A stretch of DNA of 64,000 nucleotides from Streptomyces paradoxus (lineage in GTDB: Bacteria > Actinomycetota > Actinomycetes > Streptomycetales > Streptomycetaceae). The notes beneath the pieces were generated by a model, which had not been told where the DNA came from, ran no database searches, and worked only from the letters and a program-made list of their open reading frames with translations. The DNA lies in the NCBI RefSeq assembly GCF_014202475.1, contig NZ_JACHGV010000004.1, positions 1-64,000 on the forward strand, in the 5' to 3' direction. Numbering within the stretch: the first letter of the stretch is position 1; every line of letters starts with the position of its first letter. Positions 1 through 9,800 of this stretch are shown here, one piece after another. Both the position numbers and the translations under genes were made by a program.

Positions 1-1
1 G

Positions 2-202
2 CTCGAGACGCGGGGCCTGCTCGAGCGCCAGCCCGACCCCGGCGACCGGCGTGTCAAAATCCTGGCGATCACGGACACCGGCAGAGAGATGGCCGCAGAT
101 CTGCTCGATCGCCTCCGCTTCGCCCGCGAACCGCTCGCGGCCCTCGACGAGAACCAGCGACGCGACCTGCGCGACCTGCTCCAGCTCATGGCCGGCCTCT
201 AA
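2..202 (+). CDS. MarR-family transcriptional regulator, C-terminal part
   Basis: The gene starts before the window, so only the last 66 residues are seen. They begin with LETRGLLERQPDPGDRR, the wing of a MarR winged helix with its conserved D-x-R turn, followed by the ITDTGREMAADLL helix and the C-terminal dimerisation helix. MarR proteins are dimeric repressors that usually respond to small phenolic or oxidant ligands; the target cannot be told from here. The stop codon at 200-202 is followed at once by insertion-sequence DNA, so any downstream partner gene has been displaced or lost. Confidence 0.8.
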   Translation, partial: LETRGLLERQPDPGDRRVKILAITDTGREMAADLLDRLRFAREPLAALDENQRRDLRDLLQLMAGL

Positions 203-863
203 GACGGTGTCCTACGTGGTGAGGCGGACGAGCCGTTTGTAGCAGCACAGGGCTGCGGCGAGGCCGAGAAAGGCCAGGTAGTTGCGGGAGTGGCGTTCGT
301 AGCGGGGGCTGAGGCGGCGGTAGCCGGACAGCCAGGAGATCGTCCGCTCGATCACCCACCTGCGGCGGCCCAAGCGTTCGCTGGACTCGATGCCTTTGCG
401 GGCGATGCGTACGCCGATGCGCTTACTTCGTAACCATTTGCGCAGGTGGGGGATGTCGTATGCCTTGTCGGCGTGCAGGCGCTGAGGCTTGAAGTGGCGG
501 CCGCGGTGGGGGTCGTGTCTCGTTTGGTAACCCTCGGCCATGGGCTTCAGTGCTTCGCTATCGTGGGTGTTGGCGGCCGAGACGCCGACGACCAGGGGTA
601 GTCCGTTCGCGTCCGACAGGACGTGCATCTTGGAACCCGGCTTACCCCGGTCCACGGGGCTCGGACCTGTGAATTCGCCCCCTTTTTAGCCCGCACGTGA
701 GCGGAGTCGAGGACCACGCGCGAGACGTCGATGAGGCCGGCGTCATCGAGTCGGTGCAGCACCGCCTCATGCAGCCGGCCCCACACGGAGCATGGTCGCT
801 CCCTTGCCCAGCTCGGCCCCGAAGCGCTGCCCGCACACCTCCTGTAGATGCCGACCGCGCGTC
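203..863 (-). mobile_element. IS5-family (IS427-like) transposase remnant
   Basis: Two minus-strand frames encode pieces of one DDE transposase. The upstream frame reads VSRVVLDSAHVRAKKG; the downstream frame continues PVDRGKPGSKMHVLSD and ends with the YREK-type region RRWVIERTISWL before a stop at 212-214. This order is typical of IS5 elements in the IS427 group, where orfA and orfB join by -1 frameshifting. The join lies at a 5 A + 5 G run on the coding strand (complement of 678-687). The N-terminal third is missing: homology fades near 790-860 and meets the TraB-like fragment, so the copy is truncated and probably inactive. No matching inverted terminal repeats were found. Confidence 0.75.
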
Positions 864-1197
864 CTAGGTGATCAGCTCATCCGGGGTACCGGGCGAGATG
901 CCCTGCCGCGCTTTGATCAGGTCGTATCGGTCCTCCATTTCCCTGACGAGCACGGGCAGCAACTCGGCCGCCTGCTCCGGATCGGTCGCCAGAGCCGAAA
1001 GCCGGTGAGCGAACGGCGCCAGCTCCACCACGCGCTTGCAGTCGATCCCGAGCAGGACCACCCACTGACGGCCAACCCGACAAGCAGGTTCCGCAGGAAC
1101 ATGGACTTGCCGGACAGCGTGGCCCCGAGCACGAGTTCGTGAGGTACAGCCCGGTAGTCCATGCGGCAGCCCTCGCGGACCTTCCGGCTCGGCGCAA
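864..1197 (-). pseudogene. TraB/FtsK-like conjugative DNA translocase fragment
   Basis: Reading the minus strand, one frame gives HELVLGATLSGKSMFLRNLL, a P-loop (GATLSGKS) in the FtsK/SpoIIIE context used by Streptomyces plasmid and AICE transfer proteins. After a frame change near 1070 the next frame continues VLLGIDCKRVVELAPFAHRL and EMEDRYDLIKARQG, the familiar following segment of these proteins. The fragment stops at 864-866, where the IS-derived DNA begins. The N-terminus and the catalytic Walker B part are gone. In intact elements this hexameric ATPase moves double-stranded DNA between hyphae; here it can only be a relic. Confidence 0.65.
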
Positions 1198-1354
1198 CCG
1201 CCTCAGGCGAAGGTACGGAGGGCCGGCGTCCAGGTCCGGCCGCGGAAGACGGTGACCGTTCGTACCGAAGAATGCTAACGTTCACTAAAAGAGGAGAAAT
1301 ATAGCGATTTTTACTGTTCATCCATCTCCCTGAGCAGGAGGTGAGCAGTGCGAA

Positions 1355-3595
1355 ATGGCAGCTGGGAAAACCACCTCCGGGGGCTCCTCCGGTCCGCTGA
1401 CGTCGGGGGATCTCGGGCTTTCGTGGGCCGCTGAGTCCCCTGATGGAGGGCTGCCGGACAGCACCGCGGCCCTGGCTTTGGCTCTGGCCGTCCGGCAGGC
1501 GAGGACCTGCCTTGGTGGCCTGGAAGCCTTGGCGCACTGGCGTGAGCCCACTGACGATTGGCTACGGCTGGTGGCTTCCGACGGACTCGCCCCAGCGAGT
1601 GCCGAGGCATGGTCGCAGCTGCGCGGAGAGCAGAACGAGGTGCCCGCACGTGCCGTCCGGCGCGGCGGCTACGTGTGGGTGGACGGCGACGCCCTGGGGA
1701 TCGGGGCATCCGGTGCGGCCGCAGTGCCGTTCCTCGGTGCCGAGGGTCCCATCGGGGCGTTGTCCGTGTTTACGGGCGGGGCCGGCGAGCCGGACGAGAT
1801 GCAGCGGTCTTTCCTGCGCGCGATCGCGGCGTGGGCTGCGGCGCAGGTGCACGGTGTCCCCCAGCCGTCGGCCCCTGGTCCGGTGGCCATGGTCGAGCGT
1901 TCCATCCTGATGGGCGAGCTGACCGCCGCGCTCGCCGAGGCCGTGACTTCCCAGGACGTTGTGCGGGTCGTCGCGGACCGTGTGATGCCCCCGTTCGGAG
2001 CCGACGGGCTGCTGGTCCAGGTGCTCAACAAGGACGACCGGTTGTATGCCGTCGGCTCCGCCGGATACCCGCAGGAGTTCACCAGGATGATGGACGGGTT
2101 CCCGCTCTCCGACTACGCCACGGTCCACGACGTCGTACGGACCCGTACCCCCCGGTTCATCGAGTCGAAAGCCGAGTACAACCGGCTCTATCCCTCGATG
2201 GGCCACGTGAGTGCGAAGTCGCCGAAGGAGGCGTGGGCTTTCCTGCCCATGATCGCTTCCGGCCGGACCATCGGTCTGTGCACGGTGTCCTTCAGCGAGC
2301 CGCGCCCCTTCAGAGACGAGGAACGCACTCTGCTGACGGCTCTGAGCGGCCTGGTCGGCCAGGCCCTGGAACGGGCCCGCCTGTACGACATGGAGCACGC
2401 CCGCGCCCGGGAATTGCAGCGCGGTCTGCTGCCCAGAGCGCTGCCCCGGCTGCCCGCCGCCTGCGCCGCCGCCCGCTACTTGCCCGCGACCCAGGGTGAA
2501 GAGGTGGGCGGTGACTGGTACGACGTGATCCCGCTGTCCGCCGACCGGGTCGCCATCGTGATCGGCGACGTCATGGGACACGGCATCGCGGAGGCGGCCA
2601 CCATGGGACGGCTGCGCACCGCCGTGAGCACCCTCGCCGACCTGGACATGCCTCCCGACGAGTTGTTCGACCGCCTCAATGACCTGGTCTCCGAGCTGGG
2701 CGAGGACTTCTACGCCACCTGCCTGTACGCCGTATTCGACCCGGTCGCTCGCACCTGCTCATACGCCCTGGCCGGCCACCCACGACCGGTCGTCGTCCAT
2801 TCCGACGGCACCGTCCACAGTCCTGTCCTCGCCGCCGACCCACCGCTGGGCGCCGCACAGCCGCCCTTCGAGACACACCAGCTGCAGCTGCCCGACGAGA
2901 GCCTGCTCGTCCTGTGCACGGACGGGCTCATCGAGTCGGCCACCCAGGACGTGGAGCAGGGGCTGGCCCGCCTCCAGCAGGTCCTGACCCAGGTCGCCTC
3001 CCCCACCGCGTGCTTCCAGGTCGCGAACGAGGACGACGATGTCCGGCACCTGGAGGAGCTGTGCGACACAGTCGTCTCGGCTCTGCTGCCCGACGGCAGG
3101 CAGACCAACGACGACGCCGGCCTGCTGATCGTGCACACCCGGTGCACCGACCCGTGTGACGTCGCCGGCTGCGACCTCCCCGAGGATCCTCGGGCGGCAG
3201 GTCACGCCCGCCAATACATCCGCGCACAGCTCGCCGCCTGGGGACTGGCCGACCTTGTGCTCACCACCGAACTGCTGGTGAGCGAGCTGGTCGGCAACGT
3301 CATCCGGCACGCCAGAGGCCCGATCCGGCTGCGTCTTCTGCGCAGCCGGACCCTGATCTGCGAGGTCTACGACGGCAGCCTCAACACTCCCCGCATCCGC
3401 CATGCCGACTACACGGACGAAGGCGGACGCGGCCTGCAACTCGTCGCAGCCCTCTCCCGGCGCTGGGGTGCCCGGTACCTCCAGGACGGCAAATGCATCT
3501 GGACCGAGCAGGAGCTGCCGAACGGTGAGCCTCGGGGTGCGGGATCCGCTTCGCCGCCCACAGGTCGAGATTGGCCGCGTGCACAGTGGCAATGA
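1355..3595 (+). CDS. GAF-SpoIIE (PP2C-type) phosphatase with C-terminal HATPase
   Basis: A 746-residue cytoplasmic signalling protein. Domains in order: a weak GAF-like region (about 45-165), a clearer GAF domain (about 178-340), a SpoIIE/PP2C phosphatase (about 345-592) and an anti-sigma-type HATPase (about 615-735). The phosphatase has intact metal motifs GGDWYD (384-389), IGDVMGHG (402-409), CTDG and DDAGLLIV. The HATPase has the N-box ELLVSELVGNVIRHA and a G-box DEGGRGLQLV. Such proteins usually switch anti-sigma-factor antagonists by dephosphorylation; carrying both phosphatase and kinase-like domains suggests it can set a partner's phosphorylation state both ways. The start follows AGGAGGTGAG at 1336-1345 with rather long spacing. 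No partner gene is adjacent. Confidence 0.88.
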   Translation: MAAGKTTSGGSSGPLTSGDLGLSWAAESPDGGLPDSTAALALALAVRQARTCLGGLEALAHWREPTDDWLRLVASDGLAPASAEAWSQLRGEQNEVPARAVRRGGYVWVDGDALGIGASGAAAVPFLGAEGPIGALSVFTGGAGEPDEMQRSFLRAIAAWAAAQVHGVPQPSAPGPVAMVERSILMGELTAALAEAVTSQDVVRVVADRVMPPFGADGLLVQVLNKDDRLYAVGSAGYPQEFTRMMDGFPLSDYATVHDVVRTRTPRFIESKAEYNRLYPSMGHVSAKSPKEAWAFLPMIASGRTIGLCTVSFSEPRPFRDEERTLLTALSGLVGQALERARLYDMEHARARELQRGLLPRALPRLPAACAAARYLPATQGEEVGGDWYDVIPLSADRVAIVIGDVMGHGIAEAATMGRLRTAVSTLADLDMPPDELFDRLNDLVSELGEDFYATCLYAVFDPVARTCSYALAGHPRPVVVHSDGTVHSPVLAADPPLGAAQPPFETHQLQLPDESLLVLCTDGLIESATQDVEQGLARLQQVLTQVASPTACFQVANEDDDVRHLEELCDTVVSALLPDGRQTNDDAGLLIVHTRCTDPCDVAGCDLPEDPRAAGHARQYIRAQLAAWGLADLVLTTELLVSELVGNVIRHARGPIRLRLLRSRTLICEVYDGSLNTPRIRHADYTDEGGRGLQLVAALSRRWGARYLQDGKCIWTEQELPNGEPRGAGSASPPTGRDWPRAQWQ

Positions 3596-3950
3596 TCACC
3601 GTGATCGAGGACACCGCCTACCCGGTTCTCGGGACAATGCGCATGACCAGGTCGGAGGCCACATGACCGGCCGAGCGCACCGTGCAGGTGAAAGAGCCAC
3701 AACGGACCGATCAGGCCAGGATCGAAGTGCCGCGGCCGAACACGCTGCAGCAGACCGAGGAGTTCCACCTCTGTGAGCGGCCGTGGTGCTGTACAGCCGC
3801 GAAGTACAGCAACCACCGCAACCGCAGACAACCTTTAACGGCCGACCGACCAGCCCACCAGACCCCGATGCCCTCCCGGCCGAGCGTTCGGAACGAAGAG
3901 GTCGTGCCAGATCCGTGCCAGATCGTACGGGGACCCACGGGGAACAGCAG
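3596..3950. other. 355-nt stretch without a recognisable gene
   Basis: Short open frames exist on both strands but none has a ribosome site plus a recognisable family. It lies between the SpoIIE gene and the truncated NUDIX gene and looks like scrambled mobile-element DNA. Confidence 0.5.
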
Positions 3951-4265
3951 GGCCTGGTCGAGGACGGCGAGACCCCGGAGGAAGCGGAGGCCCGTGAAGT
4001 CCTGGAAGAGACCGGCTGGCGTCCCGGCCCCATCAAGCCTCTGATCTACGCCGAGCCGGCGAACGGGATCACCGACTCGCAGCACCACGTCTTCCGTATC
4101 GACGGCGCCACGTACGCCGGTCCGCCCACGGAGAAGAACGAGTCCGACCGCATCGAGTGGATTCCTCTCTCAGAGGTGCGCGGGATGATAGACCGCCGCG
4201 AGGTCGTGAGTAGTGGATCTCTTGTCGGCCTGCTCTACCTGCTCATGGACGAAGCGATCCGCTGA
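3951..4265 (+). pseudogene. NUDIX hydrolase, N-terminally truncated
   Basis: The reading frame carries a NUDIX box, G-x5-E-x7-R-E-x2-E-E-x-G, as GLVEDGETPEEAEAREVLEE, then a plausible NUDIX C-terminus ending DRIEWIPLSEVRGMID. NUDIX enzymes hydrolyse nucleoside diphosphates linked to another moiety. The open frame extends upstream to 3783, but those residues do not resemble the beta strands that normally precede the box, so the true N-terminal half appears to be lost. The 3' end overlaps the convergent TPR remnant by 23 nt. Probably non-functional. Confidence 0.65.
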
Positions 4266-5030
4266 CCGGCGGGAGGAGTTCCCGTAGTCGCGCCTCGAAG
4301 GCAAGGGCTACGGGCTCCTGCCTGTGTGGCGCCAACTGGTCGTAGAACTCCCGGAGATGCCCAGACACTCGCTCCGAAGCCACCGCCGACGCGGGCTCAA
4401 GGGCTTGCGTGGCGGTGTGGCACGCCTGGTCGAGCTTGCCCTGGTCCAGCTGCGTACGAGCCAGCCAGAACGAGTGGAACGCGCGGCCTCTCTGGTTGGT
4501 GTGGTGCTCCCGCCGCAGAGCATCGGCGATCAAGGGTTCGGCGGTTGCCGCTTCGCCCAGACGGCCGTGGGCGATGCCGTATCCACGATGAGCTTCGGCT
4601 CATCGAAGTAGGTCACCCATGAGGGGTCCGGATCGCTCCCCCCGATCTGCTCGAATTGGCTGCGCTTCCCCGATCGCCCGGTGCGTGTCATCACGGTTGC
4701 CGAGTGTGGCGTGGGCGAATGCTTCCCGCATGGCCAGCATCGACATAACGCGCGGCGTGCTGCCGAGTGCTGACCGAGCCTGGTCCTGGGCGGCGGTCAC
4801 GAGTGCCATTGAGTCCGCGGGCTTGTCCTGGTAGGTCGCCTGCAAGCTCATGCAGGCAAGGACATTGGCCATGAACTGTCGGTCGTCGATCTCCTTCGCC
4901 AGTTGCAGGGCCTCAGTGAAGTACGCGCAGGCTTGGTTGTACTGGCGGGCGTCGAAGTAGGTCCAGCCAGTCAGGCGGGTCAGCTCGGCCGCGATGCCGT
5001 ACAGGCCGTTCTGGATCGACGGCAGCCGCG
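4243..5030 (-). pseudogene. TPR-containing regulator remnant, frameshifted
   Basis: Two minus-strand frames make one helical-repeat protein. About 5030-4605 encodes LTRLTGWTYFDARQYNQAC and YFTEALQLAKEIDDRQFMAN, typical TPR helices of Streptomyces XRE/TPR regulators. After a shift near 4570-4605, HGRLGEAATAEPLIADALRR and SFWLARTQLDQGKLDQAC follow, ending at 4243. The N-terminal HTH half is missing because the sequence is cut near 5025-5030 and joined to an integrase tail. The full protein would probably have been a DNA-binding regulator with a TPR ligand- or peptide-sensing domain. Present state: broken at the 5' end and inside. Confidence 0.65.
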
Positions 5031-5323
5031 CAATCTGAACCGCTCCTTCGAGGCCCTGTGCGTCCGCGCCGGCGTCCGCAGGGTCCGCTTCCACGACCTG
5101 CGCCACACCCTGCGCCTCGCTGCTCCACGAACAGGGCGCCGACGCCCGCATGATCATGGAAGTCCTCGGCCACAGCTCCATCCGAGTGACCATGGACCTC
5201 TACACCTTCGTACGGCTCGACTCCCAGCGGTCCGCCTTCGACCGCGTCGGGGACGCACTGAGGGGTGACGGCAACGAGCCGGATGATGACGGCGGCGCGG
5301 TCGGTGTCCCGGTAGCCATCTGA
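5025..5323 (+). pseudogene. Tyrosine integrase, C-terminal fragment with frameshift
   Basis: The fragment opens with PRNLNRSFEALCVRAGVRRV and the catalytic box FHDLRHT, then shifts frame at an extra C near 5107-5110. The next frame continues LLHEQGADARMIMEVLGHSS (second-box GH) and RVTMDLYTFVRL with the nucleophilic tyrosine, ending at the stop 5321-5323. Removing one base restores R...H-x-x-R...H...Y, so this was an active site-specific recombinase. The N-terminal arm-binding part is absent, cut at the junction with the TPR remnant. Its place beside tRNA-Arg(ACG) fits an integrase next to its attachment site. Confidence 0.75.
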
Positions 5324-5371
5324 TCGACTCGCAGAAACGGTTGCCGTCAAACACTGCCGTCAAGACAAAAG

Positions 5372-5407
5372 CCAGAGGCCCTGTGGAGCGATCCACAGGG
5401 CCTCTGG
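5372..5407. terminator. Strong bidirectional hairpin between integrase tail and tRNA-Arg
   Basis: A perfect 16-bp stem with a GCGA loop: arms 5372-5387 and 5392-5407. On the minus strand it follows tRNA-Arg and is trailed by a T-rich run (GCTTTTGTCTT), so it most likely ends the tRNA transcript; it can also stop reading from the integrase side. Confidence 0.8.
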
Positions 5408-5414
5408 TCTGCTG

Positions 5415-5487
5415 TGCACTCGGCAGGATTCGAACCTGCAACCTTCTGATCCGTAGTCAGATGCTCTATCCGTTAAGCTACGAGTGC
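5415..5487 (-). tRNA. tRNA-Arg (ACG)
   Basis: A 73-nt cloverleaf on the minus strand. Acceptor arms GCACTCG/CGAGTGC pair fully, the anticodon loop reads CTACGGA with anticodon ACG, and the T loop is TTCGAAT. The discriminator is A and CCA is not encoded. The 3' end faces the integrase remnant, which suggests this gene is the attachment site of the decayed element. Confidence 0.95.
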
Positions 5488-5644
5488 TTGTTCTGTTTTT
5501 TCGCCGCTCTCGGGCCTTCCGGCTCGCTCGCGGCGACAGGAAGAACATTACATGACTGCCGCCGCCATGTGAAATCCGTTAGCCGCACCCCTTGTGAGCT
5601 GCGAAAACGGCACTTCCGGCCTCCTTCCGGAGGGCAACGACAGC

Positions 5645-5672
5645 GAAGCCCCGGTCGGGTGACCGGGGCTTC
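5645..5672 (-). terminator. Hairpin terminator after tRNA-Ser(GCT)
   Basis: A perfect 12-bp stem (5645-5656 with 5661-5672) and a GGGT loop, placed directly downstream of the minus-strand tRNA-Ser. Confidence 0.75.
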
Positions 5673-5683
5673 GTGATCGAGTG

Positions 5684-5774
5684 CGGAGGCGGAGGGATTT
5701 GAACCCTCGATGGGCTTTAAGGCCCAAACCGCATTAGCAGTGCGGCGCCATAGACCGGACTAGGCGACGCCTCC
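5684..5774 (-). tRNA. tRNA-Ser (GCT)
   Basis: A 91-nt class II tRNA on the minus strand. Acceptor GGAGGCG/CGCCTCC, anticodon loop CTGCTAA (anticodon GCT, reading AGC/AGU), a long variable arm (TTTGGGCCTTAAAGCCCA) and T loop TTCAAAT. The discriminator is G, as expected for serine. CCA is not encoded. Confidence 0.95.
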
Positions 5775-5959
5775 AGCATCACTCCCGCGCGAGCGCGAGC
5801 GGTGCGTGCCGATGATGACACAGTCGAGCGTGCTGTCACCAATCGACCCCCACGGTACTAGGCGGGAAGGGCGCAGGGCAAAAGCCTTGTCAGGCCCGCG
5901 CGGGCCCCCGCTCGCACGGCGGCGCGCAACGTCCCGGCCCGCTTCGCGTTAGTCAGGGC

Positions 5960-6472
5960 ATGTTGCGTACCACTCCCCGGGCCACCGCCCGCCCCGTCCT
6001 GCGGCGCCTCCTCGTCGGTGCCGCCGCCTTCGCCGCCGCCGCCGGGTCGCTGACCGCCGTGCCCCCGGCCGCCTACGCCCAGGCCGACGCCATCGACCTG
6101 CTGTCCCCGGCCCGGCCCGGCGGCGGCCCTGACCGCGATCACCTCACCGTCACCGTGCGGAACGCCGGCGGCGGGGCCGACGGAACGTTCGAGCTGTACT
6201 GCGATCCCGACGGCGGCAGCCACCCCGACCCGGGCGGCGCCTGTACCGCCCTGGAGCGGGACACGCGGTCGGGTCAGGACGTCTTCGCGCCCACGCCGGA
6301 AGGCGGCTTCTGCACCATGCAGAACGGCGGGCCCGCCACCGCGCACGTCACCGGCACCTGGGCCGGACGGCCCGTCGACGCCACGTACGACCGTCGCGAC
6401 GGCTGCCAGATCTCCCGGTGGGACCGGCTCGTTCCGCTGCTGCCGGACATGAAGGCCACGGGGAAGGGCTGA
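5960..6472 (+). CDS. SSI-family subtilisin inhibitor (secreted)
   Basis: A 170-residue secreted protease inhibitor of the Streptomyces subtilisin inhibitor family. An arginine-rich n-region and the hydrophobic stretch LLVGAAAFAAAAGSLTAV lead to a likely cleavage site at AYA-QAD. The mature part has the four family cysteines (LYCDPDG, GACTAL, GFCTMQ, DGCQIS) that form two disulfides, the DPDGGSHPDPGGAC block, and VTGTWAGRPV near the C-terminus. By position the reactive P1 residue is probably the Met of CTMQ. These inhibitors control extracellular serine proteases during development. It stands alone; a hairpin terminator follows. No strong ribosome site is seen before the ATG. Confidence 0.9.
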   Translation: MLRTTPRATARPVLRRLLVGAAAFAAAAGSLTAVPPAAYAQADAIDLLSPARPGGGPDRDHLTVTVRNAGGGADGTFELYCDPDGGSHPDPGGACTALERDTRSGQDVFAPTPEGGFCTMQNGGPATAHVTGTWAGRPVDATYDRRDGCQISRWDRLVPLLPDMKATGKG

Positions 6473-6488
6473 CACCGACCGGGAGGGA

Positions 6489-6516
6489 GGGGGCTCGGTC
6501 GTTCCGGGCCCCCTTT
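6489..6516 (+). terminator. Rho-independent-like terminator after SSI gene
   Basis: A ten-pair GC-rich stem (6489-6498 with 6504-6513, one G-T pair) with a TCGTT loop, followed by TTT, 16 nt after the SSI stop. Confidence 0.6.
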
Positions 6517-6806
6517 GCGCCACACTCCGCCGTCATTCCGCCAGCTCGGGGCGGCTCGGCCGAAAGGTACAGAAACGCCGCTCTCGTAAAGGTCCCGCGA
6601 AGGTCCCGCGACGTCGTCGCAGGAGGGCGGGCGGTTGACGGTTACTCGGTCGTCAGTTCGGGGTCACTTCCTCGTGCGACCTCACTCCCATCCGGCGTCG
6701 CGAGCGCAACCGCAGCCCTTAGACTCCCTCGCGTGACACGCCGCGGGACGGTTGGCAAGATGGCCCGAGCGGTCGGCAAGGTGCGGTAACAGGGAGGAAG
6801 CGTCTC

Positions 6807-9800
6807 GTGAGCAGCAGGCCATCCCGAGGCGCTGCTCGCCTCGCAGCCATACTGGATGCGCTTCCCGACGCGTTGGTGCTGGTCAACGCCAATGGGACGG
6901 TCGTCAACGCCAACACCATCGCCCTGGAGGCCTTCGAGACTCCGGGGACCGCTCTGGTGGGGCGCGGCCTGCTCGATCTGCTGCCGCAGTTCGACTCCAA
7001 GCTCATTCCCGGCTCCATGCGACGGCCGGAGCACCTCGATCCGCATGCCCGGACCAAGCCCACCCGGATGATCGCGCGCCGGACCGACGGGACCGAGTTC
7101 CCCGTCGAGGTCACCAGTGCGAATCTCGAGAACGGTCAGCAGGCCTACGACGGTTACGGCTACACCGGCGACGAGCTGCTCATGCTCGTCGTGCGCGACC
7201 TGTCCGGCACCGTGGACACCGAGGCCGAGCTCGCCCGGTCCCAGCGGCAGACCGAGATGATCCTGCGGGCCGCGGCCGAGGGCGTCGTCGGCACCGACAC
7301 CGACGGGCGGATCGTGCTCGTCAACCCGGCCGCCGCCCAGATACTGGGATTCCGGGCCAGCGATCTCGGCGGGCGCGAACTGCACGACCTCGTGCTGCAC
7401 TCGCGCGCCGACGGCTCGCCCTTCCCGTACGACGAGTCGCCGCTCGCCGACACCCTGCGCTCCGGGCGCAAGCACCGGGTGCGCGGCCAGGTGCTGTACG
7501 CCAAGGACGGCGGCAAAGTGCCGGTCGACCTGACGACCGCGCCCGTGCGCGACGGCGACCAGCTCGTCGGCGCCGTGATGACCTTCACCGACCGGCGGCC
7601 CTACGACGCCGTCGTCGAGGAGAAGGAGGCGGCGGAGAAGCGGCACGCCGGGGAACTGGAGCGGATCGCCGAGGAGCACGCCTCCGAGCTCACCGCGCTG
7701 CGCCAGCAGCACGTCACCGAGCTGGAGGAGCTCACCGAGCGGCACGCCGAGGAGCTCGCCGCCAACGAGGAGCGGTACGCCGCCCTCGGGGAGCGGGAGA
7801 AGGACCGTTTCGAGGCGCTCGCCGCCCGCCATGAGCAGTTGCTGACCCTGCTCGGCCGGTCGCTGCGCGGCCCGCTGGACGAGCTGCGCCGTGAGCTGGC
7901 CGCGCTGGCCGCCGACGACGCCGGGCAGCTGTGGCCCGAGGCCAACCAGGTGCTGCATCACCTGTCGGCGGGCTACGCGCGCATCACGACACTGATCGAC
8001 AACGTCCTCGGGTACCAGCGGCTCGACGCCGGCAGCGAGGACATCTCCCGCACGAAGGTGATGCTGGACGCCGTCGTCGCCGCCGGGGTCGACGGGGCCG
8101 TCGAGCTCATCGGGCCCGGGCGGGTGCAGTTCGCCGTGCACGCGCCGCCCATCGAGGCCGAGGTCGATCCGCGGCTGCTCGCGACCGCCCTCGCGCATCT
8201 CGTCGCGGACGTGGCGGGGGTCGACGCGACCGGCAACACGCCCGTGTCGGCGGGCGGTTACCTGGACAACACCGTCGTCGTGGCGGCGGCGCAGCGCGGC
8301 GAGGTCGTCCGCATCGAGGTGCGCGGGCCGTACGCCGGTGGTGACACCGTGCACGAGCCCATCGTGCGCGGAATCGTCCGGGCCCACGGCGGTGTGCTGC
8401 AGACGCACGACGTGCCGGGGATGAGCGGGAGCGCGTACGTCCTCGAAGTGCCGATCGGCGGCGGGGCCGGGGCGGTCGCCGTCCAGCCGGTGGACGCGTC
8501 CGCCGCGCTCGCTCTCGTCGACCCCGCTGCCGTCGACCCCGCTGCCGTCGACCCGGCCGGGCAGACTTCCGGTGGGGGGCGCCGCCGGGCGCGGCGGGCC
8601 ACCACCGACGCGTTCCTGGACGGAGACGTTCCGGGTGCCGAGGCCGAGGCGGCCGGTGGTCCCGACGCCGACGGGGCCGCGCCCACCGGGCGGCGCAGGC
8701 GCCGGGCCGCCGGGGAGCAGGCCGCCCTTCCGGCGCAGGCGTCCGGTGAGGGCGGCGCGTCGGGCGGTACCGGACGGCGGCGCCGCGCGGCCGAGGACGC
8801 CGGTGCGGGTGCCGTCGGCAGTGCCGTCCAGGGTGTCGCCGAGGGAGCCGTGGTGACGGCCGCCGAGCACGCGGCGGGAGCCGCCGCCTCGAACACGGGG
8901 CTGGGCGGGACCGTGCCGCCGCAGGGTGTGCCCGGCCCGTCCGGGCGGCGGGGCCGGCGCGAATCCGGTGAGCAGGCCGCGCTGCCCCCGGCACTGCCCG
9001 CGTCCTCGTCCGGTGGCGAGGCCGCCGGCCCGGCCGACGCGGCTCAGGGGCAGGCCCAGCAGCCGACCGGGCGCCGGCGGCGTGCGCTGGCCGCCGCCAA
9101 CGAGCGGGCCGCGGCGGCTCAGGAGGCGGCCGGGCCGCGTCCGGTGTTCGCGCTGCCGCCGGCCGAGGCCGATCAGACACCGGCCCCGGCTCCGGTCCCG
9201 GTCCCCGTCCGGCAGGAGACTCCGGCCGGACCAGAGCAGCAGGTCGCCGACGGCCCCGTGGGGGTGCCGGGTGTGGTGCCCGCTCAAGGGCACGTGCCCG
9301 TTCCGGAGCGGGGTGCCGTAGCGGCCCCCGGTGTGGCCGCCGCCGGTGACGGGGCGGTCGAGGAGGGGCGGCACGACGCCGTCCCGCACGACCAGTCCGC
9401 CGATCACACCCCGCCGCAGCCGCACCCGACCAGCGCCCCGACCGGCCGCAGGCGACGGGCCGTCGCAGCGCCGCAGCCTGCCGAGGCGGCCGGAGCGGAG
9501 GTGCCGGTGAATGCCGACCAGGCGGGTCCGGTGCCTGCCGGAGCCGTGCCTGTTGGTTCCACACCGACAGGTCCCGTGCCTGCCGGGCCCGGTCAGGCCG
9601 GCGTCGCCGTTCCCCCCGTCGCGCCGGGTACGGCGGTGCCGCCGCAGGGCGTGCCGGTTCCCGCGCAGGGGAACGCCCCCCACGTCAACGCCCCGCAGGG
9701 CGTGTCCGTCCCCGCGCAGGGCGGGCTCGGACAGAGCGTGCAGGCGGCCCTGCCGGGCCAGGCCGTGCAGCCCCCCGCACCGGCCCAGCCCCTGCCGCAG

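Larger units (their letters stand above)
203..5415. mobile_element. Decayed integrative element (AICE-like) ending at tRNA-Arg
   Basis: This stretch combines an IS5-family remnant, a frameshifted TraB/FtsK-like DNA translocase fragment, truncated NUDIX and TPR-regulator genes, and the C-terminus of a tyrosine integrase that sits 92 bp from the 3' end of tRNA-Arg(ACG). In actinomycete integrative and conjugative elements (pSAM2/SLP1 type), an integrase next to a tRNA attachment site and a TraB-like translocase are the usual parts, so a decayed copy is the simplest reading. The left border and a duplicated tRNA 3' end (attL) were not seen. The intact SpoIIE phosphatase inside may be cargo or older chromosomal DNA. 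Confidence 0.55.

Noticed and set aside
3593..3664. Short open frame reading MITVIEDTAYPVLG, reminiscent of Tn3-type transposase N-termini
   Set aside because: Only 23 codons and starts inside the SpoIIE gene's end; the similarity is too weak to call.
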